Of a stretch of 64,000 nucleotides of DNA, positions 48,635 to 57,826 are shown piece after piece. How positions within the stretch are numbered: position 1 is the first letter of the stretch; every line of letters starts with the position of its first letter. Source of the DNA: Myxococcus qinghaiensis (GTDB taxonomy: Bacteria; Myxococcota; Myxococcia; Myxococcales; Myxococcaceae); assembly GCF_024198215.1 (NCBI RefSeq), contig NZ_JAKCFA010000013.1, positions 248,001-312,000 of the forward strand, read 5' to 3'. The notes beneath the pieces were generated by a model. It worked only from the letters and a program-made list of their open reading frames with translations. It did no database searches and had not been told where the DNA came from. Both the position numbers and the translations under genes were made by a program.

Positions 48635-49395
48635 GGCGTCTTGCTCCCCTCGCACGGCGAGTTCTTCTTCTGCACGGTGAATGTTCGTGTATCAGCATCC
48701 GACCAGCGCACCGAGCCCGTCTGCTCGCACTGCCAGTTCGCCCCGCCGCGCGTCCACTTCAACAACTGCCCCGTCAACGGGATGTACTGGTGGAAGCCGT
48801 CACACGACGGCTCCGACGCGTTTCGAGAGAAGAAGGCGACGACGGAGAGCCGCAAGCGCCCATCCTTCGTCTCGCTCTCGAAGCCGTGCGCGAGCCCCTC
48901 CGAGACAATGAACCGGATGTCGTTCTCCGTCAGGCTGCTGCCATAGGGATGGTTGTGCAGGGCGTAGATGTATCGGATGGCGTCGGGCGGATAGCGCGGA
49001 TCATCCACCCAGGAGGGGAGCAGACAGCTCTTGCTCCGCTGCAACGGGTCGACTCGCGACTGGTCCGTCAGCTTGCTCACGACGTATTGCTGGTCCGGCG
49101 TGTAATACATCCAGGCGCAGTACTCACTGGAGACACGCCACCGGACATCGAAGTCCTGGTGGTCCCGAGCGCCCGCGCTCGAGTTCGGCTTGGTGAGGAT
49201 CTTCCGACAGGCCGCGAGCAGGGCGCTGGAGGGCGAGCTGAACGGCCCCAGCATCGGCCCCGGGAGCTTGTCCAGGAATGGCGCACCCGGCGCGGGACGG
49301 ACGATATCGGGGTCCGCGACCTGGGGCGACGAACACCCGCCCGCCAGCAGCGAACAGGCCAGGGCCATCCCAAGCCCTTGAACTTTCACCGACAT
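48631..49395 (-). CDS. JAB/RadC-like metallo-domain lipoprotein
   Basis: A 254-residue lipoprotein with signal VQGLGMALACSLLAGGC. The C-terminal half contains HNHPYGSSLTEND, close to the HNHPSGDPTPSxxD metal motif of RadC/JAB proteins but with one residue fewer between His and Asp, and Thr in place of the usual Ser. DUF4329-type proteins also fit this pattern. Such domains are isopeptidases or deaminase-like; the substrate is unknown. Four Cys (EYCAWM, KSCLLPS, PSCDGFH, WQCEQTG) suit disulfides in the periplasm. ATG 49395 is taken with GGGAGG about nine bases upstream. A broken copy of its C-terminal half lies at 46306-46719. Confidence 0.65.
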   Translation of the reverse strand: MSVKVQGLGMALACSLLAGGCSSPQVADPDIVRPAPGAPFLDKLPGPMLGPFSSPSSALLAACRKILTKPNSSAGARDHQDFDVRWRVSSEYCAWMYYTPDQQYVVSKLTDQSRVDPLQRSKSCLLPSWVDDPRYPPDAIRYIYALHNHPYGSSLTENDIRFIVSEGLAHGFESETKDGRLRLSVVAFFSRNASEPSCDGFHQYIPLTGQLLKWTRGGANWQCEQTGSVRWSDADTRTFTVQKKNSPCEGSKTP

Positions 49396-49589
49396 CTTCC
49401 ACGGCCTCCCAATACTGCCCACGCTGCCCAGGCAGTTTAGGAGGGACTACACCTACATTCAAGACAAAGCCGACAATCCATGAATAAGCGGAAACTGCGG
49501 GACGGTGTCGAGGTGGCCTTTTCCGACGGGAGCGGCCACGGGCTCCGGGAGACACACGCCCCCGGAGCCTGCGTCACGTCAGCTGACGC

Positions 49590-52500
49590 TCAATCGCACT
49601 CGTGCGTATGCGTGTGCGCGGTGGCCTTGGGGCTCCAGCCCTCGTTGCCGTCCTTCTCGAAGAAGAACTTCGCGCGCTGGCGCTGCCGCGTCCCCACCTC
49701 GTTGAGCGTGGCCGCGTCGAACAGCCGCCCGTTCACCATGGTGAAGCGCACCGCGCGGCTGTTCATCAGGTCCTCCAGCGGGTTCTTGTCCAACACGATG
49801 AGGTCCGCCAGCTTCCCCTCCTCCAGCGAGCCAATCTCTCCATCCATGCCCAGGTAGCGCGCGCCACCCAGCGTCCCCGCGCGCAGCGCCTGCAAGGGCT
49901 TCATCCCGCCCTGGCCGAACATCGACAGCTCCCAGTGCGCCGCCAGGCCCTCGCGCTGTCCATGCGCGCCGAGCTGCACGCTCACGCCCGCGTCGTTCAG
50001 CTCGCGCGCCGTCCTCGCCGCATCCAGGTGGTTCAGCTCATCGTCCGGCACCATCGTCCGCCGGCGGCTGCGCGAGTCCACCACCCGCCGAGGCACGAAG
50101 GACAACAGCCGCTCGTCCTGCCAGACGTTCGTCTTCTGATACCAGTAGTTCTCACCCCAGTTGCCGCCGTACGCCACGCCCAGCGTCGGCGTGTAGCCCG
50201 TGCCGCTCTTGCCCCAGAGCTGCTTCACGTCCGCGTAGATGCGCGCCACCGGAATCGCGTGCTCCACGCCCGTGTGCCCATCCACCACCATGGACAGGTT
50301 GTGCTGGAGCAGCGAGCCGCCCTCCGGCACCACCAGCATGTTCAGCTCCCGCGCCGCCTGGAGCACCTTCTGCCGCTGGTCGCGGCGAGGCTGGTTGTAG
50401 CTCTTCACGCTGAAGGCCCCCATCGCCTTCATCCGCCGCAGGTGCGAGCGCGCATCGTCCAGCGTCTCAATCGGCGTCCGATAGCCCGCGCCCGCCGCGC
50501 CATACAGAATCGTCCCCGTGGAGAAGATGCGCGGAGACAACAGCCCTCCCGCGCGCCCCAGCTCGCTCGCCGCGAACACCTCCTCCGACGAGTTCGACGG
50601 GTCATGCAGCGTCGTCACACCGAAGGCCAGCGACGCCGCCTGCACCCAGCTCTGCTCCGGCATCAGCCCTTCCACGCCCATGGCTCCGTGCCAATGCACA
50701 TCCACCAGGCCCGGCATCAGCGTCTTGCCCTTCACGTCGATGACCTTCGCCCCCGCGGGCACCTGCACCTTGCCCACGGGCCCCACCGCGACGATGCGGT
50801 TGCCTCGCACCACCACCACGCCCTGCTCCAGCACTTCATCACCCTTCATCGTGATGACCCGCCCGCCCACCAGCGCCACCGTGCCCTCCGGCACGTCCGC
50901 CTTCACCTGGAACGACAGGTCCACGCCCTTCTCCGGCACCGCCGGCAGCTTCTCCGGCGCACCCTCCACGAAGGTGAAGGACTGATTCAGCGCCCGCGTG
51001 AAGAGCTCGGGCCCCAGCGCCCAGTGCAGGCCCTTGCTGTCTCCGGACCAATGCAGGTACTCACCCGCGTCGCGGCTCACCTTCGCCACCGGCAGCGCCT
51101 TCGCCTCGGGACCCACCGTCGCCGCCTTCGCGCCCTTGGGGAATGGCGTGATGAAGGCGTTGAAGTTCTCCCGGAACGCCACCCACCGCTCGTCCGGTGA
51201 TACGCGCAGCTCCGTCGCCTCCGCGCTCGACAGGTGCGAGCGCTCCTCGCCCCCATCCAGACCCACGCTCTTCAAGGAGCGCACGTCCTCCTTCTCCTTG
51301 TGCTCCACGTGCAGGAAGTACACGCGGTCCGAGCGCGCGCCGAAGTGCGGCTGCTCACCGTCGCGCGCCAGCCTGCGCGGCGTGCCTCCCGACGCGGACT
51401 GCACGAAGAGGCCCGTCTCCCGGCTCCACTGCCCGGGCATCAGGTAGCCATCCCCCGTCGCGCGGTACACCAGCGACTTCCCATCCGGGCTCAGCGCGGG
51501 CTCCACGTAGTAGCCCGGCTTCGACGTCAGCACCTTGCCCTCGCCGCCCGTCGCGGACACCACGCGGATGGCGCCCAGCTTCTCGTCGTCCCACGTCGTG
51601 TAGACGATGGAGCGTCCGTCACGGGAGAACGACGGGTAGAACTCCAGGTGGTCCTCCTGCTTCGTCAGCCGCTTCGGCGCGCCACCCGGCAGCTCCTTCA
51701 CGTAGAGCTTGCCCAGCGACTGGAACACCACGCGGTCGCCCTTCGGTGACACCTGCACCCAGCGCAGCATCTTCGTGGCGAAGCGCTCCGGCGCCACCGC
51801 CTGCGGCGAGCGCACCGCCTCGAAAATCGTCCGCGTGCCCTTCACGTGGAAGGGAATGGGCGTCACCTTCTTCGTCGCCACGTCGATGCGCTGGAGCTTG
51901 CCGCCCGCCCAGAAGACAATCGCCTTGTCGTCCCGCGTCCACGCCAGCGTCGGGTACACGCCGTGGATGGCCCACGTCTCCTGCATGTCCCTGTCCAGCC
52001 CCTCATACAGCGGACGCTCCGCGCCGGAGGCCACGTCCGTGACGTAGAGCACCGACTTCGTCCGCACGCGGCGGATGAACGCGAGCTGCTTGCCGTCCCG
52101 CGACGGCGTCGGACGGATGGAGCCACCCGGCCCGGTGACGAAGGGGTCTATCTCCTTCGTCTCCACATCCAACCGCTGGATGGCGTAGATCTCGCCGTTG
52201 GGGTCCTTGTTGTATTCGAACGTCTTGCCCGGCGTGACGTCCTGGCTGAAGTAGATGTAGCGGCCGTCGGGAGAGAAGACGGGCTCGCCCAAATCCTTCT
52301 GCTCGTTGGCGCGCTCGGTGAGCTGCACGCCCTCGCCGCCGGAGCGGTGATACATCCACACCTCACCCGCGCCCAGCGAGCGCCGCGAGGTGAAGTGCTT
52401 GCGCGCGATGAGGAACTGTCCGTCCGGACTCCACGCGGGGCTGTTGAGCAGGCGGAACTTCTCCTGCGTCACCGCCTTCGCATCCGAGCCATCCCGCTTC

Positions 52501-52988
52501 ATCACCCAGAGGTTGTCGCCGCCGCCCCTGTCACTGGTGAAGGCGATGGACTTGCCGTCCGGACTGAAGCGCGGCTGCATGTCCCACGCGACACCGGAGG
52601 TCAGCGCGCGCGCCTCGCCTCCCGCCAGCGGCAACACGTAGATGTCGCCCAGGAGGTCGAAGACGAGCTCGTCCCCGCTCGGGCTCACATCCACGTTCAT
52701 CCACGTCCCCTCGGTGACGTCGATATCCACCTGCTTCGCGGGGAACCCCGGAGCGTCCACCTTCCAGGCGTCCTTCTCCTTGTCCTCCTTGGCGCTCGCC
52801 TCGGCGGACGGGGCGTTGGGGTCCACCTCCACGGCGCGGCCGGCTTCGCGCGCGGCCTCGTCCTTCTTCGGGGGAGCAGGCAGCGGGTCCTGCCGGGCGG
52901 CGGGAGGAGGAGTCGCCGCGGGCTGCGCGGCGAAGAGCGTGCCCGGTACCAGCAGGGCGACGCAGAGAGCGGAAGTCAGTCGTTTCAC
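49590..52988 (-). CDS. exported TolB-like PD40 / amidohydrolase protein
   Basis: A 1132-residue secreted protein. A signal peptide (MKRLTSALCVALLVPGTLFAA) is followed by an acidic/Pro-rich stretch. Residues about 90-650 carry PD40/WD40-like beta-propeller repeats (FSPDGKSIAFTSDRGG, WSPDGQFLIARKHF, FSPDGRYIYFSQDV, LSPDGKSLVYRATGDGY). Residues about 720-1120 form an amidohydrolase barrel with VDVHWHG (metal His pair), GHTGVEH and IVLDKNPLEDLMNSRAVRFTMVNGRLF. The propeller-hydrolase fusion is common in gliding predators and may trim peptides. The extreme C-terminus is ATAHTHTHECD, a possible metal-binding tail. GTG 52988 was chosen for the signal peptide and GAGGA upstream. Confidence 0.85.
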   Translation of the reverse strand: MKRLTSALCVALLVPGTLFAAQPAATPPPAARQDPLPAPPKKDEAAREAGRAVEVDPNAPSAEASAKEDKEKDAWKVDAPGFPAKQVDIDVTEGTWMNVDVSPSGDELVFDLLGDIYVLPLAGGEARALTSGVAWDMQPRFSPDGKSIAFTSDRGGGDNLWVMKRDGSDAKAVTQEKFRLLNSPAWSPDGQFLIARKHFTSRRSLGAGEVWMYHRSGGEGVQLTERANEQKDLGEPVFSPDGRYIYFSQDVTPGKTFEYNKDPNGEIYAIQRLDVETKEIDPFVTGPGGSIRPTPSRDGKQLAFIRRVRTKSVLYVTDVASGAERPLYEGLDRDMQETWAIHGVYPTLAWTRDDKAIVFWAGGKLQRIDVATKKVTPIPFHVKGTRTIFEAVRSPQAVAPERFATKMLRWVQVSPKGDRVVFQSLGKLYVKELPGGAPKRLTKQEDHLEFYPSFSRDGRSIVYTTWDDEKLGAIRVVSATGGEGKVLTSKPGYYVEPALSPDGKSLVYRATGDGYLMPGQWSRETGLFVQSASGGTPRRLARDGEQPHFGARSDRVYFLHVEHKEKEDVRSLKSVGLDGGEERSHLSSAEATELRVSPDERWVAFRENFNAFITPFPKGAKAATVGPEAKALPVAKVSRDAGEYLHWSGDSKGLHWALGPELFTRALNQSFTFVEGAPEKLPAVPEKGVDLSFQVKADVPEGTVALVGGRVITMKGDEVLEQGVVVVRGNRIVAVGPVGKVQVPAGAKVIDVKGKTLMPGLVDVHWHGAMGVEGLMPEQSWVQAASLAFGVTTLHDPSNSSEEVFAASELGRAGGLLSPRIFSTGTILYGAAGAGYRTPIETLDDARSHLRRMKAMGAFSVKSYNQPRRDQRQKVLQAARELNMLVVPEGGSLLQHNLSMVVDGHTGVEHAIPVARIYADVKQLWGKSGTGYTPTLGVAYGGNWGENYWYQKTNVWQDERLLSFVPRRVVDSRSRRRTMVPDDELNHLDAARTARELNDAGVSVQLGAHGQREGLAAHWELSMFGQGGMKPLQALRAGTLGGARYLGMDGEIGSLEEGKLADLIVLDKNPLEDLMNSRAVRFTMVNGRLFDAATLNEVGTRQRQRAKFFFEKDGNEGWSPKATAHTHTHECD

Positions 52989-53175
52989 CGGAGGTCCTCG
53001 TGATGGGGGACTGCGCGAGACACGGCCGTGCGGGGCGGAGAGACTACCCGGCCCGGGGACGACAGGCTCGGCGCGCGTGAACAGGGGAGCGGGCAGGCCT
53101 CTTCCTGAGCGGCCGACAAAGGCTCGACGCGAAACGTCACGCGCCATCCGGACGTGATTCTGTTATCCGCTCCCC

Positions 53176-53625
53176 ATGTCGGACTTCACCCTTCCCGAAG
53201 ACAAGGCAGGGCGGCTGGAACGCTGCGCCCTGTTCTACTCGGACATCGTCCCCCACAACCACGCCCTGGGCCTGAAGCTCCTGGACATCGGCGACGCCGA
53301 GGCCACCGTGGAGCTGCCCTACGCGGACTTCCTCGTCGGCAACCCGGAGACGGGCGTCATCGCCGGCGGCGCCGTGACGACGCTCATCGACGCGGCCTGC
53401 GGCTCCGCCGTCATCCTCAAGCTGAATCGCATCCAACCGCTCGTCACGCTGGACTTGCGCATCGACTACCTGCGCCCCGCACGCCCCCACGTCCCCCTCA
53501 TCGCCGTGGCCGAGTGCTACCGCAGCACGCGACAAATCGCCTTCGTCCGCGCGCTTGTGCACCAGGGCGACAAGAGCAACCCGGTGGCCTCAGCACAGGG
53601 CACCTTCATGCGGCTGGAGGAATGA
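53176..53625 (+). CDS. PaaI-type hotdog thioesterase
   Basis: A 149-residue hotdog-fold acyl-CoA thioesterase of the PaaI group (likely tetrameric, cytosolic). DIVPHNHALGLKLLDIGDAEATVELPY and GNPETGVIAGGAVTTLIDAACGSAVI give the family core; the conserved region that normally holds the HGG and Asp reads IAGGAVTTLIDAA, with Asp as the general base and Gly-Gly in place. Substrates are usually aromatic or medium-chain acyl-CoA. It is followed one base after its stop by a second hotdog gene, so the two form an operon and may make a hetero-oligomer. Confidence 0.85.
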   Translation: MSDFTLPEDKAGRLERCALFYSDIVPHNHALGLKLLDIGDAEATVELPYADFLVGNPETGVIAGGAVTTLIDAACGSAVILKLNRIQPLVTLDLRIDYLRPARPHVPLIAVAECYRSTRQIAFVRALVHQGDKSNPVASAQGTFMRLEE

Positions 53626-53626
53626 C

Positions 53627-54085
53627 ATGAGCGACGCCAAGTCCCCTTCCGCCCTGGCCGAGCTGGTGCACCACGTGCGCAAGACGCGCGAGTACGGCCA
53701 GCTCACCGACGCCATCCCCTACACGCGCTTCATGGGCATCGGCGTGGAGAACCTGGCCGGGGAGATGCTCTGCCGGATGCGCTACACGCCCAAGCTCATC
53801 GGCAACAGCTTCATCCCCGCGCTGCACGGCGGCACGCTGGGCGCGCTGCTGGAGTCCTCCGCCATCTTCGAGCTGCTGCTCCAGGCGGAGACGCCGCGCG
53901 TGCCCAAGGTCATCTCCCTCACGGTGGACTTCCTGCGCTCGGGCAAGGCGCAGGACACCTTCGCGCGCGCCTTCATCACCCGCCAGGGCCGCCGCGTGGC
54001 CAACGTCCGCGTCGAGGCCTGGCAGGACGACCGCACCCGCCCCATCGCCAGCGCCCACGCGCTGTTCCTGCTCGCGGAGCCCTGA
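53627..54085 (+). CDS. hotdog thioesterase (second gene)
   Basis: A 152-residue hotdog protein of the PaaI family with FMGIGVENLAGEMLCRMRYTP and NSFIPALHGGTLGALLESSAIF, where HGG and the following Glu match the thioesterase active site. It starts one base after the stop of the other hotdog gene with AGGA upstream and likely forms a complex with it. The usual role is hydrolysis of short- or medium-chain acyl-CoA; the substrate cannot be read from the sequence. Unlike its partner it keeps the HGG motif, so it may be the catalytic partner. Confidence 0.8.
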   Translation: MSDAKSPSALAELVHHVRKTREYGQLTDAIPYTRFMGIGVENLAGEMLCRMRYTPKLIGNSFIPALHGGTLGALLESSAIFELLLQAETPRVPKVISLTVDFLRSGKAQDTFARAFITRQGRRVANVRVEAWQDDRTRPIASAHALFLLAEP

Positions 54086-54202
54086 CGTCGTCGGGTGGCA
54101 ACCGGGGACGGAGCCCCCGTCCGCTCCCCTGGTGTTCCCTGGTCATGGGTGTTTCGCCATCGCCACCTTGTCACCGGGACGTTCACACCCGGGAGGCTGG
54201 CG

Positions 54203-54973
54203 ATGATGCGATGGAACAGTTGGCTGCTGATGGGCGCGCTCGTGCTGGGCGGCGCCGCGGGAGCACAGGACAATCAGGGCGCGAAGGCTTCGGACACGCC
54301 GACGACCCAGGGCGACGGCACCGGCGACAGCCAGGGCATGATTCGCATGGGCGAGGGCGAGGCCATCGACCACGCCGAGGACATCCAGAAGGACCCGAGC
54401 GCCTGGCCCGGCACGGGCGGCTCCGGCCAGCCCGACGCGCAGGCCTCGAAGTGGATGAAGGACGGCCTGCTGCCCATCCCCACCGAGGAGAAGGCCTTCC
54501 TGGAGGAGCTGCACCACGCCAACCAGATGGAGGTGCGGATGGGGAAGCTGGCGCAGACGAACGGCACCTCCCAGGCCGTGAAGGACTTCGGCGCCCGCAT
54601 GGAGCGCGAGCACGGAAAGGCGGATGAGAACCTGCTCGCGTACGCGAAGACGAAGCAGCTCCAGCTGGGTGAGCCGAAGGCGGACTCGTCACTCGCCAAG
54701 ACGATGCAGAGCGCGGAGCACGCGACGATGGAGAAGCTGCAGGCGCTCCAGGGCCCCTCGTTCGACCGCGCCTACCTGGCCGCCATGGTGGGTGACCATG
54801 ACGTGGACATCGCCAAGGTGATGGCCGGGCAACAGCAGTTCGCCGACAACACCGCGCTGAAGGCGCTGCTCGACAACCTGCTGCCCCAGCTCCAGCAACA
54901 CCGGCTGAGCGCGTATCGGCTGCTGGGCCAGGAGACGCCGCGACAGGCGCGACAGGCTCCGCGCGGGCGCTGA
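54203..54973 (+). CDS. DUF4142 (ferritin-like) secreted protein
   Basis: A 256-residue exported protein. The signal MMRWNSWLLMGALVLGGAAG is followed by a low-complexity linker (to about residue 100). A DUF4142 four-helix domain follows: EEKAFLEELHHANQMEVRMGKLAQ, AVKDFGARMEREHGKADENLLAYA, SAEHATMEKLQALQGPSFDRAYLAAMVGDHDVDIAKV. His and Glu at the helix positions (EELHHANQME, MEREH, GDHDVDI) could bind metal as in ferritin-like folds, though this is not established for DUF4142. GGGAGG lies six bases before the ATG at 54203. Members often respond to stress; no regulator is evident. Confidence 0.82.
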   Translation: MMRWNSWLLMGALVLGGAAGAQDNQGAKASDTPTTQGDGTGDSQGMIRMGEGEAIDHAEDIQKDPSAWPGTGGSGQPDAQASKWMKDGLLPIPTEEKAFLEELHHANQMEVRMGKLAQTNGTSQAVKDFGARMEREHGKADENLLAYAKTKQLQLGEPKADSSLAKTMQSAEHATMEKLQALQGPSFDRAYLAAMVGDHDVDIAKVMAGQQQFADNTALKALLDNLLPQLQQHRLSAYRLLGQETPRQARQAPRGR

Positions 54974-55133
54974 GCTCCCAAAGCGCGTCCGGGGTGAACG
55001 CACCCGCGTTCCCCCGTTACGCGTGACATCGTGGGCAGGCGCCAGGACGCAGGGCATCGGGCGGAGGGGACCGTGGGCACGGTGGGTGCAGTCTCCGGCC
55101 CCCCTCCCCGCCTCATTCCGGAGCCCTGGCCCC

Positions 55134-57083
55134 ATGCCCGAAGCCTCGCGTCCCAACATCCTCCTGCTGACGGTGGATCAGCTCATGTTCCCCCGGTTCG
55201 CCTACGGCCCCGAGGGTGGGTTCCTGCCGGGCATCAAGGACATCCTCGGCTTCATCGACGAGGGCGGGGACGACAATCCCTACCAGAAGTTCTTCCCCGG
55301 CTTCACCGCGCTGCGGACGAACGCCGCCGTCTTTCGCAACCACACCATCGCGACGTCGGCCTGCATCCCCAGCCGCGCCGCCATCTACACGGGCCAGTAC
55401 GGCACGCGCACCGGCGTCACGCAGACGGATGGCCTGTTCAAGAGCGGCGACGCCGCGGCGTTCCCCTGGTTGGAGCCCGACGGGATTCCCACCATCGGAC
55501 ACTGGTTCCAGAAGGCCGGCTACCACACGCACTATTTCGGCAAGTGGCACGTCAGCAATCCGCCGGACCACTCGCTGAAGCAGTACGGCTTCGATGACTG
55601 GGAGCTGTCCTATCCGGAGCCGCATGGCTCCTCCGTCAACAACCTGGGGACGTTCCGCGACATGGGCTTCGCGGACCTCGCCTGCACGTTCCTGCGCAGG
55701 ATGGCGCTGGGTCAGCCCTACAACCGCGCGCTCGCCCAGCAGTCCTATTCGGCGCCGCTCGCCGCCGGGCCCTCCACCGAGCCGCAGCCGTGGCTCGCCG
55801 TCGCGTCCTTCACCAATCCCCACGACATCGCGACGTATCCCATCCTGCCCCGGCAGCTGGACTCCGAGTCGCGCCCGCTGGGTCCGCTGCACGTGCCGTC
55901 CCAGACAGCGCGCTCCGTGACGCCCGTCGCGGGCAGCCTCTCCATCCTCCTCAACCCCCAGGACTTTCCGCAGGAGAACGCGCACCTGCCTCCCAACGTG
56001 CACGACTCGCTCGTCAACAAGCCGAGCTGTCAGCGCGACTACGCGTACAAGATGGGCCTGGCGCTCGCGGCCAAGACGGGGCTCGTCCTGCATCAGGCGA
56101 ACGAGAACATCGACGCCGTCAGCGTCACCCTCAACTCGGGCATCCCCTTCCAGCTCACGGCCGCCCCGGATGTGTCCACCCTGCGCTTCGTGCAGTACTA
56201 CACGTGGCTCATCCACGTGGTGGACGCGCACATCGCCCAGGTGCTGAAGACGCTGGACGAGAGCGGCCTGCGCGAGAGCACCCTCGTGATGTTCCTCTCC
56301 GACCACGGTGAGTACGCCGGCGCGCACGGCTACCTGATGGAGAAGTGGCACACCGCCTATCAAGAGGCGCTGCACGTGCCCCTCGTCGTCCAGTTCCCTC
56401 CGAAGAAGGACGTCGCGCCGACGACGCGGCAGATTGAAGCGCTCAGCAGCCACGTGGACGTGCTGCCCACGCTCCTGGGGCTCGCGGGCATCGAAGGCGT
56501 CGCGCTCGACGCGATTCGCACCGACTTGCGGCTGCACCGCCCGGTGCCTCCCTTCGTCGGCGCGGACCTGAGCCCGCTGGCGCGCGGGGAGACCACCACC
56601 GTGACGGAGCCGGACGGGACGCCGCGCGCCGGAGTGCTCTTCATCACCGATGACGAGATTACGCAGACGCTGCCGCACACCGGCGACCCGCACCAGGCGC
56701 ACGACGACGCGCTGTTCAACGTGTTCTCGCGTGCAGTCGACGCCCTGCGCGAAGGCACCACGAAGGCGGGGAAGGTGCCGGAGCTCAAGCCCGGCGCGGT
56801 GTGCCAGCCGAACCACGTCCGGTGCGTGCGCACGCCGCGCTGGAAGCTGGCGAGGACGTGGGACCCTTCTGGTGAGTACGCCGACCAGTGGGAGCTCTAC
56901 GACCTGCGGAACGACGCGCTGGAGCTGGAGAACCTGCTCGTGTTCGACGGGGCGTTCCCCACGGTCATCTCCACGCTGCCCAAGGGACTCACCCGCGAAG
57001 AGGTCGAAGCCGCCGCGCGCGAGACGCACGCCCTGCTCGGGAAGTACGAGCTGGAGAAATTGTCTCCCTGGCCCGCGCTGTAG
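55134..57083 (+). CDS. type I sulfatase (Cys-type, FGly-dependent)
   Basis: A 649-residue alkaline-phosphatase-superfamily hydrolase. NILLLTVDQL carries the first metal Asp. TSACIPSRAAIYTGQYGTRTG holds the CxPxR motif whose Cys is converted to formylglycine by a maturase encoded elsewhere. FLSDHGEYAGAHG and EKWHTAYQEALHVPLVV complete the metal and active-site set. There is no signal peptide, so the enzyme would act in the cytoplasm or leave by a non-Sec route. At 649 residues it is longer than typical arylsulfatases (about 500), with extra loops at 170-260. The start at 55134 (MPEASRPNILLL) is the one just before the fold. The substrate is unknown. Confidence 0.88.
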   Translation: MPEASRPNILLLTVDQLMFPRFAYGPEGGFLPGIKDILGFIDEGGDDNPYQKFFPGFTALRTNAAVFRNHTIATSACIPSRAAIYTGQYGTRTGVTQTDGLFKSGDAAAFPWLEPDGIPTIGHWFQKAGYHTHYFGKWHVSNPPDHSLKQYGFDDWELSYPEPHGSSVNNLGTFRDMGFADLACTFLRRMALGQPYNRALAQQSYSAPLAAGPSTEPQPWLAVASFTNPHDIATYPILPRQLDSESRPLGPLHVPSQTARSVTPVAGSLSILLNPQDFPQENAHLPPNVHDSLVNKPSCQRDYAYKMGLALAAKTGLVLHQANENIDAVSVTLNSGIPFQLTAAPDVSTLRFVQYYTWLIHVVDAHIAQVLKTLDESGLRESTLVMFLSDHGEYAGAHGYLMEKWHTAYQEALHVPLVVQFPPKKDVAPTTRQIEALSSHVDVLPTLLGLAGIEGVALDAIRTDLRLHRPVPPFVGADLSPLARGETTTVTEPDGTPRAGVLFITDDEITQTLPHTGDPHQAHDDALFNVFSRAVDALREGTTKAGKVPELKPGAVCQPNHVRCVRTPRWKLARTWDPSGEYADQWELYDLRNDALELENLLVFDGAFPTVISTLPKGLTREEVEAAARETHALLGKYELEKLSPWPAL

Positions 57084-57106
57084 TCACAGGCCCGTGGTGA
57101 GTGCGG

Positions 57107-57137
57107 AGCCCGCCTGTCCACCGTCGACATGCGGGCT
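57107..57137. terminator. weak stem in convergent gap
   Basis: AGCCCGC (57107-57113) pairs exactly with GCGGGCT (57131-57137) around a 17-base loop, between the ends of the sulfatase gene and the small pilus-like gene. A long loop and no T-tract make it only a possible terminator. Confidence 0.3.
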
Positions 57138-57155
57138 TGCTTGCGTGAGCGCGGC

Positions 57156-57452
57156 CTATTTCTTCTTCGCCGCGCCTTCCGTCACCACGACGGAGTACGC
57201 CAGTCGCTCACCGTTGCGCTTCCACACCAGCAGCGTCGTGGTGCCCGCCGCCTTGCCGGTGACTTCAATCTTCCCCTTGCCGAGCGTCTTCACGTCCGCT
57301 GTCTCTGGGTCCCCCAACGCCAGCCGCGTCAGGTCCTGCAGGTCGAGCACGCGCTGCTCCCCCGCCTTGAGTTCGATGCGCTCCTCCGCCGCCGCGCTCG
57401 TGCCCACCAGCGCCAGCGCCATCAGCGAGAGTCCCACCAGTCCGTTCCGCAT
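57156..57452 (-). CDS. small secreted pilus-assembly (CpaC N-terminal-like) protein
   Basis: A 98-residue exported protein: signal MRNGLVGLSLMALALVGTSAAA, then RIELKAGEQRVLDLQDLTRLALGDPETADVKTLGKGKIEVTGKAAGTTTLLVWKRNGERLAYSVVV, which matches the N-terminal domain of CpaC/RcpA secretins of type IVb pili. Here it stands alone without a secretin channel domain. Such single-domain proteins occur in myxobacteria; their role is unknown. The ATG at 57452 is used; an in-frame ATG seven codons upstream is also possible. It converges on the sulfatase gene and is divergent from the TPR gene. Confidence 0.75.
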   Translation of the reverse strand: MRNGLVGLSLMALALVGTSAAAEERIELKAGEQRVLDLQDLTRLALGDPETADVKTLGKGKIEVTGKAAGTTTLLVWKRNGERLAYSVVVTEGAAKKK

Positions 57453-57826
57453 GGGGTGTGTCCCTTCCATGAGTGAGTCGAGGCACGTTCGTCGCGCCTT
57501 ACTTCGGTGACACCCGCCGCCACCGGATGTCGCACGCACACCGCGAAATAGTGGGCCGGCCGACACGTCCGACGGGCCCTGGCGGATGGAAGCAGGCTTT
57601 CATTGTTACAGCGCGGGGCTCCTTTTCTACAGGGTCCCCCTTACGTCGCGAGCCTGGGTGCGCGGGTCGCCTCACCCTGGAGTCCGCGGAGGATGGTCGC
57701 CCGAAGACGCGCTTTCACGCCATGGACCAGTGCCGCCGGTGGGCAGTGGACCGTTCATGCAGACACGCGTGCCTCGGCATGTCCCCTGCTTTCCCCCGCA
57801 GGGCATCCGTTCCGGAGGACAGGACG
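57453..57826. other. divergent intergenic region, promoters only
   Basis: This 374-bp gap separates the divergent pilus-like and TPR genes. No gene is supported in it. TTGTTA at 57603-57608 and TTCTAC at 57625-57630, 16 bases apart, could be a sigma70-type promoter toward the TPR gene, with low certainty. Confidence 0.3.

Noticed and set aside
49571..49589. GCGTCA/TGACGC stem around a CAGCTG core just after the PD40-amidohydrolase stop
   Set aside because: The stem is short and overlapping, with no T-tract on the minus strand; not enough to call a terminator.
49602..51200. Plus-strand open frame over the PD40-amidohydrolase gene
   Set aside because: Very His/Arg/Gln-rich, no start signal and no domain, opposite to a gene with clear signal peptide and family motifs.
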